Assembly (NCBI RefSeq): GCF_028622875.1 | Contig: NZ_CP117709.1 | Location: 6,327,001-6,391,000 of the forward strand | Reading direction: 5' to 3' | Source of the DNA: Streptomyces sp. MMBL 11-1 | Lineage (GTDB): Bacteria > Actinomycetota > Actinomycetes > Streptomycetales > Streptomycetaceae | DNA: 64,000 bases | Shown: positions 53,453 through 62,760 of the stretch, in pieces | Layout of the letters: the number at the start of each line of letters is the position of its first letter | How positions within the stretch are numbered: position 1 is the first letter of the stretch | Notes under the pieces: model-generated | Databases searched by the model: none | What the model was told of the DNA's origin: nothing | The model's input: only the letters and a program-made list of their open reading frames with translations | Position numbers and translations under genes: made by a program

Positions 53453-54835
53453 GTGAAACGCTTTCTGGCTCTCCTGGCCACCTGCGCCATGGCCCTGGGC
53501 CTCACCGTCCTGGCCGGCCCCCAGGCGGTGGCCGCCACCGGATGCGCGGTCGACTACACGGTCACCACACGGTGGGAGGGGGGTTTCCAGGCCGGGGTGA
53601 AGGTCACCAACCTGGGTGACCCCGTCACCGGATGGACCCTGAAGTTCACGATGCCCGACGCGGGCCAGAGGCTCGTCCAGGGCTGGAACGCCACCTGGTC
53701 GCAGTCCGGTTCCGCGGTCTCCGCGGTGGGCGTCGACTGGAACCGCACCCTGTCCACCGGTGCCTCGGCCGACCTCGGGATGGTGGGTTCCTTCACGGGC
53801 GCCAACCCGGAGCCGACGGCGTTCACCCTCAACGGTGTCGCCTGTACGGGTTCCGTGGAGGAGCCCCCGCCCGTCGACCCGCCCGTCCCGGGCACCGGCA
53901 CCCCCGTCGACGTCAACGGCAAGCTCCACGTCTGCGGCGTGCACCTGTGCAACCAGTACGACCGTCCCGTACAGCTGCGGGGCATGAGCACCCACGGCAT
54001 CCAGTGGTTCAGCAAGTGCTACAACACCGCGTCCGTGGACGCGCTGGCGGAGGACTGGAAGTCGGATCTGCTGCGGGTGGCCATGTACGTCCAGGAAGGC
54101 GGCTACGAGACCGATCCGGCGGGCTTCACCAGCCGGGTGAACGGCCTCGTCGACATGGCCGAGGCACGTGGCATGTACGCCATGATCGATTTCCACACGC
54201 TGACGCCGGGCGACCCGAACCACAACCTCGACCGGGCCAAGACGTTCTTCGCGTCCGTGGCGGCCCGCAACGCCGACAAGAAGCACGTGATCTACGAGAT
54301 CGCCAACGAGCCCAACGGAGTGAGCTGGACGGCCATCAAGAACTACGCCGAGCAGGTCATCCCGGTGATCCGGGCCGCCGACCCGGACGCCGTCATCATC
54401 GTCGGCACCCGTGGCTGGTCCTCACTGGGCGTCTCCGACGGCTCCGACGAGAGCGAGGTCGTCAACAACCCCGTCCGGGCGGACAACATCATGTACGCCT
54501 TCCACTTCTACGCCGCCAGTCACCGTGACTCCTACCGCGCCACGCTGAGCCGCGCGGCCTCCCGGCTGCCGCTCTTCGTCACCGAGTTCGGCACGGTGAG
54601 CGCCACCGGCGGGGGAGCGATGGACCGGGCGAGCACGGTGGCCTGGCTGGACCTGCTCGACCAGCTGAAGATCGGCTACGCGAACTGGACCTACTCCGAC
54701 GCGAACGAGAGCAGCGCGGCCTTCAGGCCGGGCACCTGCGACGGCGGTGACTACAGCAGCAGCGGTGTGCTGACCGAATCGGGGGCGCTGCTCAAGAACC
54801 GCATCAGCACCCCGGACTCCTTCCCCACGGGCTGA
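53453..54835 (+). CDS. Secreted CBM2-GH5 endoglucanase
   Basis: 460 residues. The signal peptide ends near AVA|ATG (28). An N-terminal CBM2 (CAVDYTVTTRWEGGFQ, about 31-130) is joined by a Pro-rich linker to a GH5_2-like domain. Acid/base E286 lies in EIANEPNG and nucleophile E378 in FVTEFGT; MSTHGIQWF and NWTYSDANESSAAF fit GH5_2 endoglucanases. GTG 53453 follows AGGAGG, 47 bases after the GH9 stop, so it is transcribed with it and probably CebR-controlled. It cuts amorphous cellulose internally. Confidence 0.92.
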   Translation: MKRFLALLATCAMALGLTVLAGPQAVAATGCAVDYTVTTRWEGGFQAGVKVTNLGDPVTGWTLKFTMPDAGQRLVQGWNATWSQSGSAVSAVGVDWNRTLSTGASADLGMVGSFTGANPEPTAFTLNGVACTGSVEEPPPVDPPVPGTGTPVDVNGKLHVCGVHLCNQYDRPVQLRGMSTHGIQWFSKCYNTASVDALAEDWKSDLLRVAMYVQEGGYETDPAGFTSRVNGLVDMAEARGMYAMIDFHTLTPGDPNHNLDRAKTFFASVAARNADKKHVIYEIANEPNGVSWTAIKNYAEQVIPVIRAADPDAVIIVGTRGWSSLGVSDGSDESEVVNNPVRADNIMYAFHFYAASHRDSYRATLSRAASRLPLFVTEFGTVSATGGGAMDRASTVAWLDLLDQLKIGYANWTYSDANESSAAFRPGTCDGGDYSSSGVLTESGALLKNRISTPDSFPTG

Positions 54836-54844
54836 CCGGCGGAC

Positions 54845-54882
54845 GGCGGGCGGGGCTCCGGACGACCGGAGCCCCGCCCGCC
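54845..54882. terminator. Strong bidirectional terminator
   Basis: A perfect 17-base stem (GGCGGGCGGGGCTCCGG with its complement) and ACGA loop, between the GH5 gene and convergent bxlR. Confidence 0.85.
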
Positions 54883-54966
54883 ACCGGTCGTCGCCGAACC
54901 GGGCGGGCGGCATGCGGGGCGCCCGGACCGCGCACGTCACCGCGTCCTCGGAGCTTCCCACGCTGC

Positions 54967-55986
54967 TCAGTTGCCGGGCGGCGGCGCGGTGCTCTTGCGT
55001 ACGACCAGGCTCGTGGCCAGCTCCAGCCGCGTGGACACCGGTTCCTGGGCCCGTAGTCGCATCAGCATCTGCGCGGCCTCCTCCGCCATCCGGCGCAGCG
55101 GCTGGTGGACCGTGGTCAGGGCCGGGCTGGCCCACCGGGCGATGGGCACGTCGTCGTAGCCGACCACCGAGAGGTCGTGGGGGACGCGCAGGCCCCGCAC
55201 CCGGGCGGCCTCCAGTACGCCGAGCGCCTGGAGATCGCTGCCCGCGAAGATCGCGGTGGGCCGCCGGGGGTGGGACAACATCTCGGCGGCGCGGTCGTAC
55301 CCGCCCTCCACGTGGAAGTCGCCGAACAGGATGAGGCCGGGGTCCACCTCCAGTCCTGCCATGGTCATCGCCGACCGGTAGCCGTCGAGCCGCGCGCGGG
55401 AGCAGAGCATGTCCTCGGGGCCGGTGATGACGCCGATGCGCCGGTGCCCGCACTCGATGAGGTGCCGGGTGGCGGCCAGTCCGCCGCTCCAGTTGGCCGA
55501 GCCGACCGAGGGCACGTCGGGGTCGGGGTCGCCGGCCGGGTCGATGATGACGCAGGGGATCGAGCGTGCCCTGAGCTGCTGTTTCACCTCGTCGGGCAGG
55601 GTCGAGAAGACCAGGACGACACCGAGCGGCCGACGCTGGAGCATCGCCTCCATCCAGTCGGGGCCGGGCGAGTGGCGGGTTCCGCTCTCGGTGAGGACCA
55701 CCCCGGCGCCGTGGGCCTTGGCGACGTTCTCCACCCCCCGGATCAGCTCCATCGCCCAGATGCTCTCCAGCTCGTGGAACACGATCTCGATGAGCGGCGT
55801 CTCGCTGGCCGACCGCGTGGTGCGCCGGTAGGCATGCGCCTCCAGCAGGCGCTCCACCTTGACCCGGGTGGGGGTCGCCACATCCTGCCGCCCGTTGAGG
55901 ACCTTCGAAACTGTCGAAATGGAGACGCCGGCCCGCTCGGCCACCTGAGCCAGGGTGATGCGGCCCGTTCTCTCGTCATCGCGCAT
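54967..55986 (-). CDS. bxlR: LacI-family xylooligosaccharide regulator BxlR
   Basis: 339 residues. The HTH reads TLAQVAERAGVSISTVSKVL, followed by a complete LacI effector domain. It lies divergent from bxlEFGA, as in Streptomyces thermoviolaceus and S. lividans, where BxlR represses bxlE and is released by xylobiose. Start ATG 55986 is probable; ATG 55998 is possible, since neither has a good ribosome site. Candidate operators at 56095-56127 and matching motifs at xlnA and the GH62 gene suggest it or a homologous regulator controls all three units. Confidence 0.85.
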   Translation of the reverse strand: MRDDERTGRITLAQVAERAGVSISTVSKVLNGRQDVATPTRVKVERLLEAHAYRRTTRSASETPLIEIVFHELESIWAMELIRGVENVAKAHGAGVVLTESGTRHSPGPDWMEAMLQRRPLGVVLVFSTLPDEVKQQLRARSIPCVIIDPAGDPDPDVPSVGSANWSGGLAATRHLIECGHRRIGVITGPEDMLCSRARLDGYRSAMTMAGLEVDPGLILFGDFHVEGGYDRAAEMLSHPRRPTAIFAGSDLQALGVLEAARVRGLRVPHDLSVVGYDDVPIARWASPALTTVHQPLRRMAEEAAQMLMRLRAQEPVSTRLELATSLVVRKSTAPPPGN

Positions 55987-56094
55987 GGCCAGGAGCATAA
56001 AGCACCGGACGGCTGACGCCCAGACGTAACGCTTCGATAACGCCGTGACCGAGGGTTGACCCCCCAGGTGAGGGGTTCTAGCGTCCGGTCTCAG

Positions 56095-56127
56095 GAAGTT
56101 TCGGTAATCGGATCGAAAAAGTTTCGG
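56095..56127. promoter_or_regulatory. BxlR-type operator region upstream of bxlE
   Basis: AAGTTTCGG occurs twice in direct orientation (56096-56104, 56119-56127), 23 bases apart, each matching the half-site seen at 29300-29308. The second copy is preceded by TCGAAAA. Confidence 0.65.
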
Positions 56128-56138
56128 AAGGTGTGCCG

Positions 56139-57440
56139 ATGAAACAACGCGCACGGTTCTCGCGGACCGTTGTCGTCGGTGGTGCCGCACTGGCCCTGGT
56201 GCTGTCCCTGTCCGGATGCGGAGGGGCCTCGGACGCGGCCGGTGACGACACCCTCCGCGTGCTGGTCTACGGGGACGCGGCGAACAAGGTGGAGAAGGAG
56301 ATCGTCGCCACCTTCAACAAGACGTCGGAGGTGAAGGCCGTCCTGGACACGATCCCGGGCGCCGACTACCAGGCCAAGCTGCAGACGATCATCAACAGCA
56401 AGCAGGCGCCGGACGTCTTCTTCAACTGGGGCGGCGGCAGCATCAAGCCCTTCGTCGACGCCGGCCTGCTCCTCCCGCTGGACCCCTTCATCGCCGAGAA
56501 CCCCGACCTCAAGGCGAAGTTCCTGCCGTCCGTGTTCAACAGCGCGGTGGTCGACGGCACGTCCTACGGGGTCCCCATGCGCGGCACGCAGCCCGTCCTG
56601 CTGTTCAGCAACGGCGAGGTCCTCAAGAAGGCGGGCGTCGAACCCCCGAAGACCTGGGACGACCTGCTGGCGGCGGTCAAGGCGCTGAAGGCCGACGGCG
56701 TCACCCCGATCGCCCTGGGCGGCGGCGACCGGTGGCCGACGCTGATGTGGTTCGAGTACCTGTACGACCGTATCGCCGGCCCGGAGCTCTTCCAGAAGGC
56801 CCTCGACGGCGACCGGGACGCCTGGGCGAGCCCGGACAGCCGGAAGGCTCTGAGCAGGATCAGGGAACTGGTGGACGCCGGCGCGTTCGGCACCAACTAC
56901 GACTCGGTGAAGTTCACCGACCAGGGTTCCCCCACGCTCCTGGCGACCGGCCGGGCCGGCTTCGAGCTGATGGGCTCCTGGGAGTACTCCACGCAGCAGG
57001 ACGCGCACCCCGAGTTCGCGAGGAGCGACCTCGGATACAGCGCCTTCCCCTCCGTCGAAGGCGGCAAGGGCGACCAGGCGAACGTCGTCGGCAACACCAA
57101 CAACTTCTACTCCGTGCTGAAGAAGACGAAGCACCCGCGCGCCGCCGCCGAGTTCCTGAAGCTCATGTACTCGGACCGGTTCGTCAAGGCGCAGCTCGCC
57201 ATCGGCAACCTGCCGACCACGACGAACACCGAAGGCTTCCTGGACACGGCCGCCAGCCCGGAGTTCGCGAAGTTCCAGTACGACATGGTCAAGGCGGCCC
57301 CGGCGTTCCAGCTCTCCTGGGACCAGGCGTACCCGCAGTCGGCGGCCACCGCGATGTACCAGGCCCTCCAGCAGTTCTTCAACGGCTCGATGGACGAGGA
57401 CGCCTTCATCGAGGCCATGCAGGCGCTGCCGACCTCGTGA
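56139..57440 (+). CDS. bxlE: Xylooligosaccharide-binding lipoprotein BxlE
   Basis: 433 residues. A Sec-type lipoprotein signal ends in LSLSGCGG (lipobox Cys about 27). A family 1 solute-binding body follows (YGVPMRGTQPVLLFSNG, MGSWEYS). ATG 56139 is chosen over GTG 56133 because GGAAGG lies 7 bases upstream. It is first in bxlEFGA. It binds xylobiose/xylotriose in characterised relatives. Confidence 0.88.
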   Translation: MKQRARFSRTVVVGGAALALVLSLSGCGGASDAAGDDTLRVLVYGDAANKVEKEIVATFNKTSEVKAVLDTIPGADYQAKLQTIINSKQAPDVFFNWGGGSIKPFVDAGLLLPLDPFIAENPDLKAKFLPSVFNSAVVDGTSYGVPMRGTQPVLLFSNGEVLKKAGVEPPKTWDDLLAAVKALKADGVTPIALGGGDRWPTLMWFEYLYDRIAGPELFQKALDGDRDAWASPDSRKALSRIRELVDAGAFGTNYDSVKFTDQGSPTLLATGRAGFELMGSWEYSTQQDAHPEFARSDLGYSAFPSVEGGKGDQANVVGNTNNFYSVLKKTKHPRAAAEFLKLMYSDRFVKAQLAIGNLPTTTNTEGFLDTAASPEFAKFQYDMVKAAPAFQLSWDQAYPQSAATAMYQALQQFFNGSMDEDAFIEAMQALPTS

Positions 57441-57472
57441 GCCCACGGAGATCCGGACCCGGAACACACGAC

Positions 57473-58408
57473 ATGACCCGAACCGCAGCCCTCTCCCCGG
57501 ACGGTCAGAAGGTCAGGAAGGACGGCCCGTCCGCCATCGGAGCGGGCCGCCCGGGATTTCTCTGGGCGGTCCCCGCCGCCGTCTTCTTCGGCCTCTTCGC
57601 CCTCGTCCCGCTCATCATGGTCGCCGTACTCTCCTTCGCCAGCTGGGACGGCCTGAGCGACCCGGAATTCGCGGGCCTGGACAACTGGCGGAAGCTCCTC
57701 GACGACCCCGTCATGATCAAGAGCCTCTGGCTGAGCGTCCTGCTCACCGTGCTCGGGGTCGCCGTCCAGACACCGCTGAGCATTCTGCTCGGGGTCTGGG
57801 CGGCGGGACACCAGCGCAACCGGGCCGTTCTGTCCGCCATCTACTTCGTCCCGATGCTGCTGTCCGTCGCGGCCGTGTCCGTGCTGTGGCGCGCCGTCCT
57901 CGACCCCAACATGGGCGTCCCCGCACAGGCCACCTGGCTCTTCGGCGACGGCAACCTGTTCGGGAAGCAGGCCACCGCGATCGGCGTCCTGGTCTTCGTC
58001 AGCACCTGGCAGTTCACCCCCCTGCACACGCTGATCTACCAGGGCGCGGCGCGCGCGGTGCCGCAGGTCCTCTACCAGGCGGCGCAGATCGACGGCGCGG
58101 GCACGGTGCGGCAGTTCTTCCACATCACGCTGCCGCAACTGCGCAACGCGATCATCACCTCGATGATCCTGATGGTGGTCGGCGGACTCACGACCTTCGA
58201 CACCGTGCTCATCCTGACCCAGGGCGGACCGGGGAGCGACACCACCATCAGCGCGTACTACATGTACCAGAAGGCGTTCAAGAGCTTCGACTACGGAGGG
58301 GCTTCCGCCATCGCCCTCCTCCTGGTCCTCGTCTCCACCATCATCTCGCTGATCGTGGTGCGGCTCTCGGGCTACGACAAGATGCGCAGCACCATGGAGG
58401 GACTGTGA
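57473..58408 (+). CDS. bxlF: ABC sugar permease BxlF
   Basis: 311 residues with six predicted helices and EAA loop LYQAAQIDGAGTVRQFFHIT. ATG 57473 lies 32 bases after bxlE; its stop overlaps bxlG as GTGA. No ATPase is in the operon, so it probably uses MsiK. Confidence 0.9.
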   Translation: MTRTAALSPDGQKVRKDGPSAIGAGRPGFLWAVPAAVFFGLFALVPLIMVAVLSFASWDGLSDPEFAGLDNWRKLLDDPVMIKSLWLSVLLTVLGVAVQTPLSILLGVWAAGHQRNRAVLSAIYFVPMLLSVAAVSVLWRAVLDPNMGVPAQATWLFGDGNLFGKQATAIGVLVFVSTWQFTPLHTLIYQGAARAVPQVLYQAAQIDGAGTVRQFFHITLPQLRNAIITSMILMVVGGLTTFDTVLILTQGGPGSDTTISAYYMYQKAFKSFDYGGASAIALLLVLVSTIISLIVVRLSGYDKMRSTMEGL

Positions 58409-59226
58409 GGAAGAGCCGTCCCAACTACCTCGCCGGCTTCGGCTCCCTGGTCTGGCTCCTCGTGGTGGGGCTGCCGCTGTACGTGATGCTCGTCGCCACG
58501 TTCCAGACGCGCCCCGACCACGCGGCGAACGGCCCGCTGTCCTTTCCCGAGCACTTCACGCTCGACAACTACATCGACGACCTCAACAGCGGCTTCGCGC
58601 AGTACTTCCTCAACACCGTCATCGTCACCGTGTGCGTGGTGGGCATCGTGCTGCTCCTCGTCCCGCCGCTGGCGTACACCATCGTCAGGAGCCGGGGGCG
58701 CGCCACCACCACGGTCTTCCGGCTGTTCCTCCTGGGCCTGGCGATCCCCTCGCAGGCGGTCATCGTCCCGATGTTCTTCGTCATCAGCGAGGCCGGTCTC
58801 TACGACAACCTCATCGGCGTCATCCTGCCGACGGCGGCCTTCGCCATGCCGGTGTGCGCCCTGATCCTGACAGGGGTGATGCGGGACATCACCCCCGATC
58901 TGTACGAGGCGATGACGATGGACGGCGCCTCACCCCGACGGGTCTTCTTCCAGCTGGTGCTGCCGTTGTCCAGGAGCGGGATCTCGACCATCGTCGTCTT
59001 CTCCGCCCTCCAGGCGTGGAACGGCTTCCTGTTCCCCCTCGTCCTGACGCAGTCGGCGGAGACCAAGGTGATCACCTTGGGGCTCTACGACTTCCAGACG
59101 GAGCACGGAGTCAACACCCCTGGCCTGCTCGCCGCGGTCGTCCTGTCCATGCTCCCCATCCTGATCGTCTATCTGTTCGCTCGCCGCGCCCTGGTACAGG
59201 GGCTGATGGGAGTGGGAGGAAAGTGA
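58405..59226 (+). CDS. bxlG: ABC sugar permease BxlG
   Basis: 273 residues with six helices and EAA loop LYEAMTMDGASPRRVFFQLV. It is coupled to bxlF (GTGA overlap) and to bxlA (4-base overlap at the stop). The size and order match the known bxlEFGA operon. Confidence 0.9.
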   Translation: MRKSRPNYLAGFGSLVWLLVVGLPLYVMLVATFQTRPDHAANGPLSFPEHFTLDNYIDDLNSGFAQYFLNTVIVTVCVVGIVLLLVPPLAYTIVRSRGRATTTVFRLFLLGLAIPSQAVIVPMFFVISEAGLYDNLIGVILPTAAFAMPVCALILTGVMRDITPDLYEAMTMDGASPRRVFFQLVLPLSRSGISTIVVFSALQAWNGFLFPLVLTQSAETKVITLGLYDFQTEHGVNTPGLLAAVVLSMLPILIVYLFARRALVQGLMGVGGK

Positions 59227-61748
59227 CCGCCAACACCGCCGGCACCGGCAACACCGGTGTCCGGACACCCGCCGGGGCCACCGGATCCCGGACACCGGTG
59301 TCCGCTGCCCCGGGCCACCGCACCGGGGCCTGGCACGATCCCGCCCTCGCACCCGAGGCCAGGGCCGACGCTCTGATCGCCGCCATGACCCTCCGGGAGA
59401 AGGTGGCCCAGCTCTTCGGCGTCTGGGTGGGCGCTTCCGACGAGGGCGCCGAAGTCGCGCCGTTCCAGCACGACATGGAGGAGGCCGTCAGCCTCGACGA
59501 CCTTCTTCCTCACGGGCTGGGCCAGCTGACCCGCCCGTTCGGAACGGCCCCCGTCGACCCGGCCGTGGGTGCCCTCTCGCTGGCGCGCACCCAGGCGCGC
59601 GTCGCCGGAGCGAACCGCTTCGGCATACCGGCGCTCGCCCACGAGGAGTGCCTCGCCGGCTTCGCCACCTGGGGCGCGACCGCCTACCCGGTGCCGCTGT
59701 CCTGGGGCGCCACCTTCCATCCGGCGCTGGTCCGCGAGATGGCCGCCGCGATCGGCCGCGACCTGCGCTCCGTCGGCGTGCACCAGGGCCTCGCGCCCGT
59801 TCTCGACGTCGTACGCGACGCACGCTGGGGCCGTGTCGAGGAGGCGATCGGCGAGGACCCGTACCTGGTGGGAACGGTCGCCACCGCCTATGTGCGGGGA
59901 CTGGAGTCGGCCGGGGTCGTCGCCACGCTCAAGCACTTCGCCGGTTACTCCGCCTCACGCGCGGGCCGCAACCTCGCCCCCGTCGGCATGGGCACGCGCG
60001 AGCGGGCCGACATCATCCTGCCCCCGTTCGAGATGGCCGTACGCGAAAGCGGCGTACGGTCCGTCATGCACGCCTACACGGACACCGACGGAGTCCCCTC
60101 CGCGGCCGACGGGCCTCTGCTGACCGGCCTGCTCCGCGACACCTGGGGCTTCGACGGAACCGTGGTCGCGGACTACTTCGGCGTCGCTTTCCTGAAGACG
60201 CTGCACGGAGTGGCGGAAACCTTCGGGGAAGCGGCCGGCGCCGCGCTCGACGCCGGTGTGGACGTGGAACTGCCGACCGTGAAGACGTTCGGCAGTCCTC
60301 TGACCGACGCCATCGCCGAGGGCCTCGTACCGGAGGCGCTGGTGGATCGTGCGGTACGCCGAGTGCTGGCCCAGAAAGCCCGGTTGGGGCTGCTGGACGC
60401 GGACTGGAGGCCGGTGCCGCCGGTGCTCGCGGGAGCCGCGGGTGGGGACGGTGACGGGGACGGGGACGGGGACGGTGCCGGAGGTGCGGACTCGGAGGCG
60501 CTGCGGGGGACCGTCCGTCTCGACACCGACGAGAACCGCGCGCTCGCCCGCCGCGTTGCCGAACAGGCCGTCGTGCTCCTGCGCAACGATGGCACCCTGC
60601 CCCTGGCGGCGGACGCGGCCGCCGGGGCCCCCGCCCGCATCGCGCTCATCGGGCCCAACGCCGACACCCCGACGGCCGTCCTCGGCTGCTACGCCTTTCC
60701 CGTCCACGTCGGAGGCCAGTTTCCCGAGACCCCGCTCGGCATCGAACTGCCCACCCTGCGCGAGGCGTGTGCCGCGGAGTTCCCCGACAGCGAGATCCTC
60801 TCCGCGCAGGGTGCGGACATCGACGGCCCGGACTCCGGCGGCTTCGACGAGGCCGTCGAACTGGCCAGGAGTGCCGACCTCGTGATCGTCGCACTCGGCG
60901 ACCGGGCCGGTCTCTTCGGGCGCGGGACGAGCGGGGAGGGCTGCGACGCGGAGAGTCTGGCGCTCCCCGGTGTCCAGCAGCGGCTGCTCGACACCCTCCT
61001 CGACGCGGGCACCCCCGTCGTCGTCACGCTGCTCGCCGGACGTCCCTACGCCCTCGGGCGTGCGGCGGACGAGGCAGCCGCGGTCGTCCAGTCGTTCTTC
61101 CCCGGCGAGGAGGGAACGAGGGCCATCGCCTCGGTGCTCAGCGGCCGCACCGAACCGTCCGGCCGACTGCCCGTCAGCGTGCCGCGCCGTCCGGGCTCCC
61201 AGCCCTCCACCTACCTGGCGGCGCGGCTGGGCCACTCCAGCGATGTGTCCAGTGTCGACCCGACCCCGGCGTTCGGGTTCGGCCACGGTCTGACGTACAC
61301 CGCCTTCGAGTGGAGCGACCTCGCCGTGGAGCGCGGACGGGCCTCCACGGACGGGGAGTTCACCCTTGCCTGCACCGTCCGCAACACCGGTGCGCGGGAG
61401 GGGACCGAAGTGGTCCAGGTGTATCTGCACGACCCGGTCGCCTCCGTGGTCCAGCCGGTGCGGCGCCTCATCGGGTACGTACGCCTCCGCCTGGATCCCG
61501 GGCGGGCGGCCAGGGTGCGGATGACGGTCCCGGCGGACCTCGCGTCCTTCACCGGCCGCGACGGCCACCGGATCGTCGAGCCCGGCGATCTCGACCTGCT
61601 GCTGAGCGCGTCGAGCACCGACGCGCGCCTCGTGGCCCGGGTCACGCTGACCGGGCCCGTACGAACGGTCGACCACACCCGTCGGCTGCACATGAGCTTC
61701 GCGACGGAGACCCTCACGGGGGCGCCGCGGTCCGGTGCGCCGCGGTGA
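59223..61748 (+). CDS. bxlA: Cytoplasmic GH3 beta-xylosidase BxlA
   Basis: 841 residues, no signal peptide, with a Thr/Gly/Pro-rich N-terminal extension of about 35 residues. The GH3 nucleophile is D317 in VVADYFGVAF; KHFAGYSASRAGRN and the (alpha/beta) sandwich domain with FGFGHGLTYTAFEW follow, then a fibronectin III-like end. Between the GH3 halves is a Gly-Asp repeat (GDGDGDGDGDG) encoded by a hexanucleotide tandem repeat. GTG 59223 overlaps bxlG. It splits xylobiose to xylose after import. Confidence 0.88.
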   Translation: MTANTAGTGNTGVRTPAGATGSRTPVSAAPGHRTGAWHDPALAPEARADALIAAMTLREKVAQLFGVWVGASDEGAEVAPFQHDMEEAVSLDDLLPHGLGQLTRPFGTAPVDPAVGALSLARTQARVAGANRFGIPALAHEECLAGFATWGATAYPVPLSWGATFHPALVREMAAAIGRDLRSVGVHQGLAPVLDVVRDARWGRVEEAIGEDPYLVGTVATAYVRGLESAGVVATLKHFAGYSASRAGRNLAPVGMGTRERADIILPPFEMAVRESGVRSVMHAYTDTDGVPSAADGPLLTGLLRDTWGFDGTVVADYFGVAFLKTLHGVAETFGEAAGAALDAGVDVELPTVKTFGSPLTDAIAEGLVPEALVDRAVRRVLAQKARLGLLDADWRPVPPVLAGAAGGDGDGDGDGDGAGGADSEALRGTVRLDTDENRALARRVAEQAVVLLRNDGTLPLAADAAAGAPARIALIGPNADTPTAVLGCYAFPVHVGGQFPETPLGIELPTLREACAAEFPDSEILSAQGADIDGPDSGGFDEAVELARSADLVIVALGDRAGLFGRGTSGEGCDAESLALPGVQQRLLDTLLDAGTPVVVTLLAGRPYALGRAADEAAAVVQSFFPGEEGTRAIASVLSGRTEPSGRLPVSVPRRPGSQPSTYLAARLGHSSDVSSVDPTPAFGFGHGLTYTAFEWSDLAVERGRASTDGEFTLACTVRNTGAREGTEVVQVYLHDPVASVVQPVRRLIGYVRLRLDPGRAARVRMTVPADLASFTGRDGHRIVEPGDLDLLLSASSTDARLVARVTLTGPVRTVDHTRRLHMSFATETLTGAPRSGAPR
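60447..60476 (+). repeat. In-frame hexanucleotide repeat in bxlA
   Basis: Five consecutive GACGG(G/T) units encode Asp-Gly repeats in the linker between the GH3 domains. Copy-number change would keep the frame. Confidence 0.7.
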
Positions 61749-61800
61749 GGGCCTCAAGCCCCGCGCTCCCCGGCCGGCCCGTCCGGGGTTCGAGGCGGTG

Positions 61801-62658
61801 TTACGCGCGCTCAGGCGTGACGGTCAGCCCTGCCATCCGGGTCAGGCGGAGGGAGGTGGACTCGTCCGCCGGCGTCATCACGGTCATCCGGTGCGCCGTC
61901 TCCGCCACACTGGTGACGACGAAGTTCAGCTGGAGCTGCCCGACGAGAGGGCTGTCCAGACGCTTCGTCTCGTACTGCTGGGGCAGGACGTCATGACGAG
62001 CCCACAGCCGGGCGAACTCCTCCGATCGTTCCCGGAGGTCGTCCACGATTCCGGCGGCGGCGGGCGCGCCGATGTCGGCGCCCGCCTCGGCGCGCAGTCT
62101 CGCGACCATCCGGGCGGCCACCAGGTCGACGTCGACATAGCGGCTGCGCCAGTCGGGGTCGGTGAAGAACTGCACCGCGCAGTTGCGTTCGCCGGGAGGG
62201 ACGCGGTCCAGGTCGGTGAAGAGGAACCGGTAGGCACGGTTGTACGCCACCACATCGAACAGCGGCGTCTGCAGACACGCGGGAAACGGGTCGAGCTTGT
62301 CCAGCACAGGCTGAAAGGCCTCGACGAGCCCCGGGGCGCACGAGGAGGGCTCGGCCTTCGGCGTATGTGACCCGGCGAGCCGGTGCAGGTGCCGCGTCTC
62401 GGCGTCATCCAGTCGCAGGGCTCGGGCGACCGCCCGCAGGACCTGTGCGCTGACGTTGATGGGCCTGCCTTGTTCGAGCCAGGTGTACCAGGTGACGCCG
62501 ACCCCCGCGAGGACGGCGACCTCTTCGCGCCGTAGCCCGGGTGTCCGCCGCCGCCCCGTGGCCGGGAGACCTACCTGCTGCGGCGTTACCCGTTCGCGCC
62601 GACTGCGGAGGAAGTCACCGACCTCCCGCCGGATCGCGGCGGGCCCGGTCTCTGTCAT
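61801..62658 (-). CDS. XRE regulator with MmyB-like ligand domain
   Basis: 285 residues. The HTH (RRTPGLRREEVAVLAGVGVT, about 37-56, then WYTWLEQGR) is followed by an MmyB-like domain with FDVVAYNRAYRFLF, as in the MmyB class. ATG 62658 follows AGGAGGA. It is divergent from the MFS gene and probably represses it. A short inverted repeat CCTGG-TT-CCAGG at 62723-62734 lies in the shared promoter. Confidence 0.88.
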   Translation of the reverse strand: MTETGPAAIRREVGDFLRSRRERVTPQQVGLPATGRRRTPGLRREEVAVLAGVGVTWYTWLEQGRPINVSAQVLRAVARALRLDDAETRHLHRLAGSHTPKAEPSSCAPGLVEAFQPVLDKLDPFPACLQTPLFDVVAYNRAYRFLFTDLDRVPPGERNCAVQFFTDPDWRSRYVDVDLVAARMVARLRAEAGADIGAPAAAGIVDDLRERSEEFARLWARHDVLPQQYETKRLDSPLVGQLQLNFVVTSVAETAHRMTVMTPADESTSLRLTRMAGLTVTPERA

Positions 62659-62760
62659 GTCTTCATCCTCCTGTACGGAGAGCCGGGTATCCAGGTAGTG
62701 GCAGTACCCCCATGAACGGACTCCTGGTTCCAGGATAAGCGGCGCTCGATGATCGTCGGC

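Noticed and set aside
55906..55919. CGAAACTGTCGAAA inside bxlR as another xylan operator
   Set aside because: It encodes the conserved S-T-V-S-K of the LacI HTH and so is expected by coding constraint; a dual role cannot be shown.
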